Shown here: in pieces, positions 1 to 7,969 of the stretch
How positions within the stretch are numbered: position 1 is the stretch's first letter
Layout of the letters: every line of letters starts with the position of its first letter
Source of the DNA: Luminiphilus sp.
GTDB taxonomy: Bacteria > Pseudomonadota > Gammaproteobacteria > Pseudomonadales > Halieaceae
Direction of reading: 5' to 3'
Length of the DNA: 28,245 bases
NCBI GenBank assembly: GCA_028117185.1
Contig: JAOHHD010000021.1
Coordinates: 1-28,245, forward strand
Notes under the pieces: generated by a model
Database searches by the model: none
Seen by the model: the letters and a program-made list of their open reading frames with translations, nothing else
What the model was told of the DNA's origin: nothing
Position numbers and translations under genes: made by a program

Positions 1-103
1 CACAGTCGGCTCGCCCTAAACATTTATCAAAGAGATAGCGCAGTTCGCCGGCCAACGTGCCGTCCGCGTCATAAATTGCGTATAGCGAGCACTCAGTTAT
101 CAC
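1..103 (-). CDS. Unrecognised protein, N-terminal 34 residues only (partial)
   Basis: An open frame runs off the window's left edge on the minus strand. It starts with GTG at 103-101, preceded by an AAAGGA ribosome binding site eight bases upstream; an in-frame stop lies just beyond that. The translation begins VITECSLYAIYDADGTLAGE and continues with LRYLFDKCLGRADC. It looks like real, well-structured protein rather than noise, with a short beta strand, a D-A-D-G turn and then a Cys-containing helix. I do not recognise the family. Two overlapping ATG codons just upstream (108-103) are out of frame. The gene is divergent from the glutathione S-transferase at 349 and shares its 245-bp upstream region. 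No function is proposed. Confidence 0.6.
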   Translation of the reverse strand, partial: MITECSLYAIYDADGTLAGELRYLFDKCLGRADC

Positions 104-275
104 ATCATAAATCCTTTAAACGACATCACTGCAATGTTATACAGAATTCTCTGATAATAGATCTTAGGCGTTTAAAATGATCGCAATCCGCTAGCCGGTT
201 CAAGTGCCGGCTAACGCGAAAGTCAGTCGCTTTAATGTGAATCGAAAGGCGGCGGGCTCGATATGTTTTCTGTCT

Positions 276-312
276 TTAATTTTCAGCCTTTGAACCGTTA
301 ATTTTCAGCCTT
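276..312. repeat. Two 15-bp direct repeats, 22 bp apart, upstream of the GST gene
   Basis: TTAATTTTCAGCCTT occurs at 276-290 and again, identically, at 298-312. The 22-bp spacing is about two helical turns, so both copies face the same side of the DNA. They lie 37-73 bp before the GST start codon, between two divergent genes. This fits a regulator-binding site, but a local duplication is equally possible. The rest of 104-348 holds no gene I can support. Confidence 0.6.
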
Positions 313-348
313 AAAAAAGTAACGCGAGCTCATCGCAAGGGGATCCGA

Positions 349-981
349 TTGAAACTATATACTGTACCGCTGGCCCCCAATCCAATGCGCGTCACGCTGT
401 ATCTTGCTGAACGTCGCGCACAGGGAGCCGATATTCCCGTTGAATCAGTGGTGGTGAATACCCTGAAGGGTCGCCATCGAGAGGCTGAGCATTTAGCGCG
501 GAATTCGTTCGGGACTCTACCAGTATTAGAGCTGGATTCAGGTGCGTATGTGACAGAATCGCTGTCGATCATCGATTACTTCGAAGCGGCGTTTCCCGCG
601 GCATGCTTGTTACCATCTGATCCAGAGCCGATGGCGCGCGCGCGTAATATTGAGCGCACGCTAGAAATGCGTATTACCCATGATCTGGCCGCATGGGTAC
701 ATGCGACAAAATCTCCGCTGGGTTACGAGGCTAATGCTGAGCAAGCGGCAGAGCTAGTTGCACGCATGCAGAGTGGCTTTGATTATGCCGAGGCGTTACT
801 CAGTGACGGGCGGGCTTTTTTGACGGGTAGCGTGCCCAGTATCGCCGATTGCACGCTGGCTGCTTTTTTCCAGTTTATGCGCTACACCGGATTAGATCTG
901 ATTGCTGAGCGTGAGCAACTTTGTCGATGGGATACCGAGTATCGATCTCGCCCCGAGGTTCAGGACTGCTTTCTGATGTAA
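349..981 (+). CDS. Glutathione S-transferase family protein
   Basis: A 210-residue cytosolic GST-like protein that probably conjugates glutathione to, or isomerises/dehalogenates, an electrophilic substrate. The start is TTG at 349, supported by an AAGGGG ribosome binding site at 337-342. Residues 1-80 form the thioredoxin-like domain: GTLPVLELDSG (55-65) contains the cis-proline P58, and E70-S71 is the pair that holds the glutathione gamma-glutamyl group. Residues 85-210 form the helical domain, with the N-capping box SIADCTLAA. The N-terminal motif reads VPLAPNPMRV, so the usual catalytic Ser/Cys/Tyr is not obvious. Family membership is seen in the sequence; the substrate is unknown. It converges on the indolepyruvate oxidoreductase with a 14-bp gap. 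GSTs commonly accompany aromatic catabolism genes, which fits this neighbourhood. Confidence 0.9.
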   Translation: MKLYTVPLAPNPMRVTLYLAERRAQGADIPVESVVVNTLKGRHREAEHLARNSFGTLPVLELDSGAYVTESLSIIDYFEAAFPAACLLPSDPEPMARARNIERTLEMRITHDLAAWVHATKSPLGYEANAEQAAELVARMQSGFDYAEALLSDGRAFLTGSVPSIADCTLAAFFQFMRYTGLDLIAEREQLCRWDTEYRSRPEVQDCFLM

Positions 982-995
982 GCGCAATGAGCAGA

Positions 996-3900
996 TCACG
1001 ACGCTGTGGGTTGTTCCTCGGGCCATAAAAGTACGTCACGCTGGCCCTCACCGCCACTCAGGGTGTCGCGGATTGCTACTCTATTGCGCTCATAGTCAGC
1101 TCGTGTTCGCTCCCGGACTGGACCAAATCCTCGCAGTGCGCTGGGAAGCTGAGCCAGCTGGCTAGCGCTGCCATAATTATCAGCATGTAACTGGGTCAGG
1201 ATAAGCGCAATATCTGCCCGATAATGCGCTAGATCCTGCCGAGCCGAGCGTCGCTCTTCGGTCCAGGCAAATGGGTCAAGCCATGTATTTCTGATAGCGC
1301 GTAATCGACTCAGCAGCCCAAATACGGTTAGCATCCACCCGCCATAAACCTGCTTTTGAATACGACCGGTCTGGGCATCTCGTCGACTCAGTAAGGGTGG
1401 GGCTAAGTGAAACGATAGCCGATAGCCGGGTTCAAATTCGCTGTCGAGCTGCGCACGATACTCAGGAGCGGTATACAAGCGCGCCACCTCGTACTCGTCC
1501 TTAATGGCTGTCAGACGATAAAGTTGTTCCGCCACTGATCGAGTGATCGATATGGCCTCCTCTGCATGGGCATCGACTGCTCGTACCGCTTCAACTTCTT
1601 GACGATAGTGCTGAGCAAGTCGCGCAGATTGATACCGCGTAAGGCGCTGCACCCGGTCATCAATCAGTGCTTCGATGGTTGGCGTAACCGGTTGCTCCGA
1701 TACTGACAATGGCAACATCGCCAAAACGCGATCCGGCCAAACTGCATAACGCCGCCCCATTAACAGGGCCCTTTGATTACCGGCGATCGATTTGCCATTA
1801 AGCTCGATCGCCGCGTCCAGTGCAGCAGCACTCACCGGCACTTTCCCTTTTTGAAAGGCAACCCCTAGCAAAAAAAGGTTCACATACAGTGAGTCGCCCA
1901 ATAACAGTTCGGCTATTTGAGTTGCGTTGACGAACAGTACATTTGCGGTTCCCGTTTGTTCCTCAATGTGCGCGCGCATCGCCGCGGTTGGCAATTCGGC
2001 ATCGGGATCGTGAACGAATGCAGCGGTGGGCAATGCGGCATCATTGATAATCGCATGCGTTCGGCCAATCGCCGTTTTGCCCATCGTATCGTAGCCTGTA
2101 CTGACGACTAAATCGCAGCCCAGCAGTAAGTCAGCTTCCCCCGCAGGGACTCTGACCGTTTTGATATCTTCCTGTTGCTGAGCGATGCGAACGTGGCTCA
2201 CTACGGCACCAAATTTCTGCGCTAAGCCAGTCTGATTGAGGGTGGCACACCCTTTATCTTCTATGTGGGCGGCCATCGCAATAAGCGCTGTAACGGTCAG
2301 TACGCCAGTACCCCCAACGCCAGCAACAACGGTATTCCACGGCCGAGTGAGGTCGGGTAGCTGGACAGCTGGAAGCGGCTCAAAAAGGAACTCCGCGTTA
2401 TCTTGCGGCGCTCTTTGCTTGGGTACGGCGTTGAGCACTGATACAAAACTGGGGCAGAACCCTTTCACGCAGCTATAGTCCAGGTTGCAACTGTGTTGAT
2501 CAATTTGACGTTTGCGGCCCAGTGGCGTTGCCTTGGGTAATACCGATAGGCAGTTGGATTGTACGCTGCAGTCTCCGCAACCCTCGCAAATTTCTTCGTG
2601 GATAACGATACGGCGCGGACGGCTACTCAACGTTGATTTCTTTCGCTTGCGGCGCTTCTCTGCGGCGCACGCTTGTTGATAAATCAGTACTGAACAACCG
2701 GAATAGTCTCGTAATGATTTTTGTAAGGTATCGAGTTCATCTCGATGATGGAGCGAGAAGCCAGTCACAGCCAAAAATTGTCCTCGGTATTGGTCAGGTT
2801 GATCTGAGACTAGCGCAATACGTTTCACGCCTTCTCCACTGAGTTGCTGAATTAATTGGCCGATTGATAGCGCACCATCAATCGGTTGACCGCCAGTCAT
2901 CGCCACTGCTTCGTTAAAGAGGATTTTGTAGGTGATATTGACCTGTGCTGCGACCGCAGCGCGGATTGCCATCACCCCAGAGTGAAAATACGTACCGTCG
3001 CCTAAGTTCTGGAAGACGTGTTGTCTGTCAGTAAACGGCGCTTGCCCGAACCACGTGGCCCCCTCGCCGCCCATTTGCGTAAAAGTGTGTGTGGGTCGGT
3101 CATCCATCCAGGTCGCCATATAATGACACCCGATGCCTCCCATCGCATGGCTCCCTTCGGGTACTTTCGTTGATGTGTTGTGCGGGCAGCCAGAGCAAAA
3201 ATGGGGTGCCCGTTGAGTCTGAGTTTGAACGAGATGGAGCGAGCGTTCTTTTTGTTGAATCCAATTAATCCGAGCCGTCAGCGCCTCACTGGAAAAGAAG
3301 CGCCGTAACCTGCTAGCAATCGCCAACGCAACGATGGCAGGCGTCAGCTCGCCGGTATTGGGGAGCAGATCGGCACCTCGTTCATCGAACTCCCCGACGA
3401 CAATCGGTCGTGCCACAACAGGGTAATTGTAAAGCTGAGAGGTCAATTGGTCCTCAATGACAGAGCGTTTTTCCTCGACAACAAGGATCTCTTCCAATCC
3501 CTCTGCGAACTGATGGGTGCTTTGCGGCTCTAAAGGCCATGGCATGCCCACTTTAAAGACGCGAATACCAATATGAGCGGCGAGCTGATTATCGATCCCC
3601 ATGTCATCGAGGGCTTGGATAACATCCAGATACGCCTTGCCCGAAGTGATGATACCCAGACGCGGGCGGGCGCTGTCTAGCATCACTTTGTTCAGTTTAT
3701 TAGCGTAGGCAAACTCTCGCGCTGCATAGATCTTGTATTTGTTTAGTCGTTTTTCTTGCTCCATCGGGGAGTCTGGCCAACGAGCATGAACGCCGTCCGC
3801 TGGTAAGTTAAAAGTTTCGGGAATTTGAATGCTGATTCGCCCAGGGTCAATGTTCGCGGAGATGGCTGAATCCATATTTTCGGTGATGGTTTTAAAACCA

Positions 3901-4508
3901 ACCCAGCAACCGCAGTAACGAGAGAGCTCCCACCCATAGATACCGAGATCCAGTACTTCTTGCACATCCGCCGGCGCGAGTACCGGTATGGATGCGCCGA
4001 TAAACATGTGCTCCGATTGATGGGGCAGTGTGGAAGATTTGCAAGCGTGATCGTCGCCTGCGACAGCCAACACACCGCCAAAGCGACTCGTTCCAAAGGC
4101 ATTGGCGTGCTTGAAAACATCCATACTGCGATCAACGCCGGGGCCTTTGCCGTACCACAGCCCAAAGACGCCGTCATAGCGTGCGCCTGAGAAGAGATTG
4201 GTTTGTTGGCTTCCCCATACTGCGGTGGCAGCCAGATCTTCGTTAATGCCGGGTTGGAAATGTATCTGATGATGTTTTAGATAGTGCTCAGCTTGCCACA
4301 TGGCCTGGTCAACGCCACCGAGTGGACTACCTCGATAACCCGATACAAAGCCTGCTGTATTCAGGCCGCGGGCGGCATCACGCTGATGCTGCAACATCGG
4401 TAATCTCACTAATGCTTCGACGCCGGTCATATAGGCACGAGACTGCTCAAGGGTATATTTGTCCTCGAGTGAAACCGCCCGAAGTCGCTGCGATGCTGCC
4501 TGTTCCAT
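996..4508 (-). CDS. Fused indolepyruvate:ferredoxin oxidoreductase (IorA-IorB type)
   Basis: A large (1170 aa) cytosolic enzyme expected to decarboxylate arylpyruvates oxidatively to aryl-acetyl-CoA, passing electrons to ferredoxin. It serves catabolism of Phe, Tyr and Trp. Domains in order: an N-terminal ThDP pyrimidine-binding and transketolase-like region (about 25-400); the ThDP/Mg region with CSGCPHN (438-444) and GDGTYFHSG (503-511); a ferredoxin-like Fe-S segment with C641, C644, C647, C653 and C674, C680, C685; then the gamma-subunit Rossmann-like domain with GVGGTGV (730-736) and a long C-terminal extension typical of the fused proteobacterial form. I start at the ATG at 4508; an in-frame ATG at 4535 would add nine residues but lacks a ribosome binding site. 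It is divergent from an Lrp/AsnC regulator that probably controls it. Length and motifs are intact. Confidence 0.95.
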   Translation of the reverse strand: MEQAASQRLRAVSLEDKYTLEQSRAYMTGVEALVRLPMLQHQRDAARGLNTAGFVSGYRGSPLGGVDQAMWQAEHYLKHHQIHFQPGINEDLAATAVWGSQQTNLFSGARYDGVFGLWYGKGPGVDRSMDVFKHANAFGTSRFGGVLAVAGDDHACKSSTLPHQSEHMFIGASIPVLAPADVQEVLDLGIYGWELSRYCGCWVGFKTITENMDSAISANIDPGRISIQIPETFNLPADGVHARWPDSPMEQEKRLNKYKIYAAREFAYANKLNKVMLDSARPRLGIITSGKAYLDVIQALDDMGIDNQLAAHIGIRVFKVGMPWPLEPQSTHQFAEGLEEILVVEEKRSVIEDQLTSQLYNYPVVARPIVVGEFDERGADLLPNTGELTPAIVALAIASRLRRFFSSEALTARINWIQQKERSLHLVQTQTQRAPHFCSGCPHNTSTKVPEGSHAMGGIGCHYMATWMDDRPTHTFTQMGGEGATWFGQAPFTDRQHVFQNLGDGTYFHSGVMAIRAAVAAQVNITYKILFNEAVAMTGGQPIDGALSIGQLIQQLSGEGVKRIALVSDQPDQYRGQFLAVTGFSLHHRDELDTLQKSLRDYSGCSVLIYQQACAAEKRRKRKKSTLSSRPRRIVIHEEICEGCGDCSVQSNCLSVLPKATPLGRKRQIDQHSCNLDYSCVKGFCPSFVSVLNAVPKQRAPQDNAEFLFEPLPAVQLPDLTRPWNTVVAGVGGTGVLTVTALIAMAAHIEDKGCATLNQTGLAQKFGAVVSHVRIAQQQEDIKTVRVPAGEADLLLGCDLVVSTGYDTMGKTAIGRTHAIINDAALPTAAFVHDPDAELPTAAMRAHIEEQTGTANVLFVNATQIAELLLGDSLYVNLFLLGVAFQKGKVPVSAAALDAAIELNGKSIAGNQRALLMGRRYAVWPDRVLAMLPLSVSEQPVTPTIEALIDDRVQRLTRYQSARLAQHYRQEVEAVRAVDAHAEEAISITRSVAEQLYRLTAIKDEYEVARLYTAPEYRAQLDSEFEPGYRLSFHLAPPLLSRRDAQTGRIQKQVYGGWMLTVFGLLSRLRAIRNTWLDPFAWTEERRSARQDLAHYRADIALILTQLHADNYGSASQLAQLPSALRGFGPVRERTRADYERNRVAIRDTLSGGEGQRDVLLWPEEQPTAS

Positions 4509-4533
4509 GACATTTGCTCGTTCACTACATCGC

Positions 4534-4547
4534 ATTATTGTGCGGCA
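4534..4547 (-). promoter_or_regulatory. 14-bp promoter-region motif, also found at 25055-25068
   Basis: On the minus strand this reads TGCCGCACAATAAT, 26 bp before the preferred oxidoreductase start. The same 14 bases lie before the DUF1330 gene, and a shorter version (GCCGCACTATA) lies before the SDR gene at 15056. AATAAT or CAATAAT could act as a -10 element. The function is inferred from placement only. Confidence 0.35.
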
Positions 4548-4550
4548 CCC

Positions 4551-4568
4551 GAATAGAAAAGATTATTC
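4551..4568. promoter_or_regulatory. Candidate Lrp-type operator between divergent genes
   Basis: GAATA at 4551-4555 and TATTC at 4564-4568 form an inverted repeat with an 8-bp AT-rich centre. It lies in the AT-rich gap between the indolepyruvate oxidoreductase and the Lrp/AsnC gene. Lrp-family operators are often imperfect AT-rich palindromes of 15-18 bp, so autoregulation plus control of the divergent enzyme is plausible. There is no direct proof. Confidence 0.35.
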
Positions 4569-4622
4569 GATCTATGGCGTATTGCGTATATATATGGAAT
4601 ATTTAGCCATTGAAAAGCCAAA

Positions 4623-5135
4623 ATGCCGGATTATTTAGTTATGCACTTACAAAAAATTGACATAAAGATCCTGTCTGTCTTGCAGCATGACGCCGCTATT
4701 TCCACGAGTGATCTTGCGCAACAGGTCCATTTATCTCAGTCGCCCTGCTGGCGGAGAGTCAATAAGTTGGAAGAGGCTGGGTTTATAAATCGGCGGGTCG
4801 CAGTCCTCGATCGTGCCAAGCTAGGACTAGAGGTGGTGGTATTTGCGACCGTCAATTTGAATCAAATTGGTAAACAAAACCTGCTTGCATTTGAGCAAAG
4901 TGTGGAGCGCCTTCCTGAGGTGGTGGAGTGTTACACCATGGCGGGTATCTGGGATTACGTTTTGAAAATTGTGTGTCGCGATATCCGTCACTATGAAGAC
5001 TTTGTCCGCAATACCCTGTCGGCGTCTGATGTCATTAGGGAGCTGCACTCTCATATTGCGGTAACAGAGATCAAGAATACGACAGAGCTGCCGCTGGTGG
5101 CGCAGGTGGATACCGCGGATCAATCACAGGCTTGA
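4623..5135 (+). CDS. Lrp/AsnC-family transcriptional regulator
   Basis: A 170-residue DNA-binding regulator. An N-terminal winged helix-turn-helix spans roughly 10-60, with the recognition helix in LSQSPCWRRVNKLEEAG (37-53), a hallmark of the family. It is followed by a beta strand and a C-terminal RAM (ligand-binding) domain at about 68-150 that contains GIWDYVLKI (108-116). Members oligomerise and respond to amino acids or related ligands. The start at 4623 has only a weak GAAAAG upstream; the in-frame ATG at 4641 (MHLQKID) is a reasonable alternative and closer to the usual family length. It is divergent from the arylpyruvate oxidoreductase, so the likely ligand is an aromatic amino acid or its keto acid (inference). 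The C-terminal tail after about 150 is longer than usual. Confidence 0.93.
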   Translation: MPDYLVMHLQKIDIKILSVLQHDAAISTSDLAQQVHLSQSPCWRRVNKLEEAGFINRRVAVLDRAKLGLEVVVFATVNLNQIGKQNLLAFEQSVERLPEVVECYTMAGIWDYVLKIVCRDIRHYEDFVRNTLSASDVIRELHSHIAVTEIKNTTELPLVAQVDTADQSQA

Positions 5136-5173
5136 CCGTGCCCGGTCAGCAGGCTCTGGCAGTCGATCAAACC

Positions 5174-5264
5174 GGGTTATCTCACTGGGTTATCTCACTG
5201 GGTTATCTCACTGGGCTATCTCACTGGGCTATCTCACCGGGCTATCTCATCCGGTTATCTCATC
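5174..5264. repeat. Seven tandem copies of a 13-bp unit (minisatellite)
   Basis: The unit GGGTTATCTCACT begins at 5174, 5187, 5200, 5213, 5226, 5239 and 5252. The first two copies are exact and copy 3 is also exact. Copies 4-6 have GGGCTATCTCA cores, and copies 5-7 drift at the last bases. It lies just downstream of the Lrp gene, between convergent genes. The 13-bp period is not a multiple of three, so the array is not selected as a protein repeat. The divergence gradient suggests stepwise duplication by slipped replication. Confidence 0.92.
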
Positions 5265-5381
5265 GGTCTAGCGAGCGTGTGTTGGGCTCTCGATACATTG
5301 ATGTTGCTGAGCATCACTGCGCCATGCGGATTCTCATCATGACAGGCATCAAGATAGTGAGCTGACTGACGAACTGTTTAT

Positions 5382-5400
5382 CGTGGGATATCGACCCACG
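5382..5400. terminator. Small hairpin downstream of convergent genes (weak terminator candidate)
   Basis: CGTGGG (5382-5387) and CCCACG (5395-5400) form a perfect 6-bp stem with a 7-base loop. It sits 12 bp past the stop of the minus-strand OYE-like gene and downstream of the minisatellite. There is no T-run on either side, so it is not a standard intrinsic terminator. Confidence 0.3.
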
Positions 5401-5411
5401 GCGAGCTGTGC

Positions 5412-7421
5412 TTACAAGCTGCTTGCGACGTGATAGCCCTCATGGGTGGCCGCCATCAGAGATCGTGGTGCGCGGCAGTCACCAATGGCAATCACCTCCA
5501 GACCATTGGCACACAATGGCCTGAGCAACTGTTGATTGGGTAGTCGGCTGCTGGCATGCACAACCGTGACCACATCACTGAGTTCACTGACGCTGTCGTT
5601 ATAGACATTTTTCATGACCAGTCGGCCCGCCTCCAGGCCATCTAGTGTGTCGGGTTCGACATGGCAAATAAGTTCAACATCGAGATCGAATAAGCGCTGA
5701 AGAATATTTTGGCGATTAATCAGCGAGACATCATTCGCAATACGTTCTCGTGATGTGACTAAGGTAATTTGATCAAAATGAGTCGCCATTCGCATGGCGA
5801 CCGCATAGGTCATCTCGGTGTGGTCGTGGTCTACCAGCACTGCTCGGCCCGGCGATCGTCCGATGCCGTTAATCAGTTGCTGCCCCATTTCACGAAGGCT
5901 CGGAATTAGCCCCATTGCTGCCCAATCATCCGTAAGCCAGGTGGGTTGCGATGCTCGCGCGCCCGTTGCCAGTAAAACCACATCCGGATTGAGCGCCAAT
6001 ACATCTTCTACGTGCACTTCTCGGTTCAGCGCAAAGCGCACGCCCGCCTGCTGGGCCATCAGATACTGATAGTTGTAGACACTGGATAGATTCTCGCCGC
6101 CGGGTAGTTGAGCATGAAGCCGAGTCTTACCCCCCACTTGATCGATATTGCCGACTACTGTGACGCGGTGTCCTCGTTGCGCTGCCGTATGCGCAGCTTC
6201 CATTGCCGATACGCCTGTTCCCACTACCACGACATGACGTTGGTGTTTGACCGAGGATGGTCGTTCGTGACGTTCGTCGGGGTCGCCAACACGCGGGTTG
6301 TTGTCGCAGGCCAAAGCGCCGGCCTCGATAATATTGCGCCAGCAGCTATTACACGACACACAGTAACGGATGCTGTTGGCGTTGCCTGATGCTGCTTTGT
6401 TAGGAAAGGCGGCATCGGTAATCAGTGGCCGTCCGAGAAAGACCACGTCCGCTGTGCCATCGTTTAGCGCCATCTCACATTCGTTCGGATCTGTCAGATA
6501 GCCAATAGCGCCGCTGAGAATAGTAGGGTGCTCAGCGCGAAGTTGTTGAATATGACCCAGATAGGGATGACGAGGGCCGGATGCATCCGGTAAATGCTGG
6601 TAGAGCGACCGTGCATGTGCGCCCCAAACCCAGGTCCATAGGTCAAAGTCATTTGCATTTTCTGCAAGTACACCATTGATGGCAGAGGCCATTGGCAGAT
6701 CAATACCGCCCGCAACACCATCATCACCGGGTAATTTCAGCGCGATAACAAAGGATCGTCCACACGTATTGCGTATTGCCGAGATCAGTTCTGTGAGAAA
6801 CCGAGTGCGATTGCGAAGGTCGCCGCCATATTCATCGGTTCGTGTATTCGACCAAGGCGACAAAAACTGATGAAATAAATGACCATGCCCAGCTGAAATC
6901 TCCACACCGGTGAAGCCGGCACGCTGCAGTCGTCGAGCCCCTTCTGCCCATTCGTCAATCAGTTGACGAATCTCACTGGTCGATAGCACTCGTGGCACCG
7001 TCCAACTGAGATCGTCGGGTAACGCTGAGGCGCCAATCGCGTCGTTATTGCGGCCGATTGATCGATGCCCGCGGCCCGAATCTTGGAGTTGCCCCCAAAT
7101 ATGAGCGCCTTCATTGGCCACTACCTCAACGACGCGCTGCAGATCATCGAAACCGGTATCGTCCCAGCATCGCAGTCGTGAGCCTTGGCGTTGGGTATGC
7201 GTGACCGCAATCGGTTCTGTCACGATGGCCGCTGCGCCGCCAGCGGCTCTGGCACGATAGTAGTTAAGTAATCGCTCAGTGGGACGGCTATCGGATACGT
7301 ATTGAGTGACGATGGCAGCGTGGATTAATCGATTTCGCAGCGTGATGCCCCCCAGATCGAGTGGACTGAAGAGCGTGGGGAAATGTTCGTTAAGCGGTGT
7401 CACGACAAGTCGATGGCTCAT
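5412..7421 (-). CDS. Old-Yellow-Enzyme-type FMN / 4Fe-4S / FAD oxidoreductase
   Basis: A 669-residue protein of the 2,4-dienoyl-CoA reductase / trimethylamine dehydrogenase group. It is expected to reduce an activated C=C bond or oxidise a substrate using NAD(P)H, FAD, an Fe-S cluster and FMN. An N-terminal FMN TIM barrel (about 10-335) contains GHGHLFHQFLSPWSN with the active-site histidines, followed by DEYGG. A four-cysteine cluster motif CVSCNSC then lies at 354-360 plus C372. The C-terminal FAD/NAD(P) Rossmann region opens with VVVVGTGVSAMEAA (near 397-410). I start at the ATG at 7421 because the upstream GTG (7433) adds only four residues; neither has a clear ribosome binding site. It is intact, and divergent from the HapK-like gene. 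The substrate is unknown; steroid, aromatic or enoyl compounds are options. Confidence 0.92.
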   Translation of the reverse strand: MSHRLVVTPLNEHFPTLFSPLDLGGITLRNRLIHAAIVTQYVSDSRPTERLLNYYRARAAGGAAAIVTEPIAVTHTQRQGSRLRCWDDTGFDDLQRVVEVVANEGAHIWGQLQDSGRGHRSIGRNNDAIGASALPDDLSWTVPRVLSTSEIRQLIDEWAEGARRLQRAGFTGVEISAGHGHLFHQFLSPWSNTRTDEYGGDLRNRTRFLTELISAIRNTCGRSFVIALKLPGDDGVAGGIDLPMASAINGVLAENANDFDLWTWVWGAHARSLYQHLPDASGPRHPYLGHIQQLRAEHPTILSGAIGYLTDPNECEMALNDGTADVVFLGRPLITDAAFPNKAASGNANSIRYCVSCNSCWRNIIEAGALACDNNPRVGDPDERHERPSSVKHQRHVVVVGTGVSAMEAAHTAAQRGHRVTVVGNIDQVGGKTRLHAQLPGGENLSSVYNYQYLMAQQAGVRFALNREVHVEDVLALNPDVVLLATGARASQPTWLTDDWAAMGLIPSLREMGQQLINGIGRSPGRAVLVDHDHTEMTYAVAMRMATHFDQITLVTSRERIANDVSLINRQNILQRLFDLDVELICHVEPDTLDGLEAGRLVMKNVYNDSVSELSDVVTVVHASSRLPNQQLLRPLCANGLEVIAIGDCRAPRSLMAATHEGYHVASSL

Positions 7422-7582
7422 AATAGGTGGCACCAGTCGACACCATTGTGCCCGCAGCCGTCAACTATGATCTGTGGATATCTGAATGATTGCCGAGCAC
7501 TGGCCGTTAGCTTCATAAAAGCCCGTGCTGTTAAAGGCGGATTGTGTATGCTGTAAAAAAATCACTGCGTAAAGGCCGTCCT

Positions 7583-7894
7583 ATGACCACTATCGTCGTC
7601 TTGTTTAATTTATTACCCGACACAGACCCCCTGACTTACGAAAATTGGGCGAAAACCGTCGATATTCCCAATGTACGCCGATTGCCCGGTTGCAGTGACT
7701 TTCGGGTACTCAAAGTGAGTGGTTTATTAGGATCAGATGACGCGCCGCCCTACGCCTACTCGGAGATTATTGAGGTGGATGACATGGCGCCATTTGGTGA
7801 GGCGGTGGGGAGCGAGGCAATGCAAGCGGTGGCGGCACAATTTCAAGCATTTGCAAAGGATCCCGTGTTTATGGTCTCGGAGTCGCTTGACTGA
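7583..7894 (+). CDS. REDY-like / HapK-family small barrel protein
   Basis: A 103-residue cytosolic protein with the pattern of the HapK (REDY-like) family, a dimeric ferredoxin-like alpha/beta barrel. It opens MTTIVVLFNLLPDTDP. The central LLGSDDAPPYAYSEII (48-63), the VDDM turn and the closing QAFAKDPVF segment match my recollection of that family. I choose the ATG at 7583, with AAAGG at 7571-7575; an upstream in-frame ATG at 7544 would add 13 poorly conserved-looking residues. HapK itself was described near prodigiosin synthesis, but homologues occur in many proteobacterial catabolic clusters, and its chemistry is not established. It is divergent from the OYE-type reductase and convergent with the MDR gene. 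Confidence 0.75.
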   Translation: MTTIVVLFNLLPDTDPLTYENWAKTVDIPNVRRLPGCSDFRVLKVSGLLGSDDAPPYAYSEIIEVDDMAPFGEAVGSEAMQAVAAQFQAFAKDPVFMVSESLD

Positions 7895-7969
7895 GCTTGA
7901 TAAACTCGTTGCTTAGCGCTGAAAGAAACACCTACAGCGCGGGAGATGCCCAGTGTTCCGCGGGCGTCT

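Noticed and set aside
3743..4177. A 144-codon frame on the same strand inside the indolepyruvate oxidoreductase
   Set aside because: The oxidoreductase frame is intact across it and motif-rich.
5174..5264. Possible CRISPR array
   Set aside because: Units are only 13 bp and directly adjacent, with no spacers, and no cas gene is present.
5132..5365. An open frame of 77 codons through the 13-bp repeats
   Set aside because: It starts at a TTG without a ribosome binding site, and its sequence is only the repeat unit read in shifting frames.
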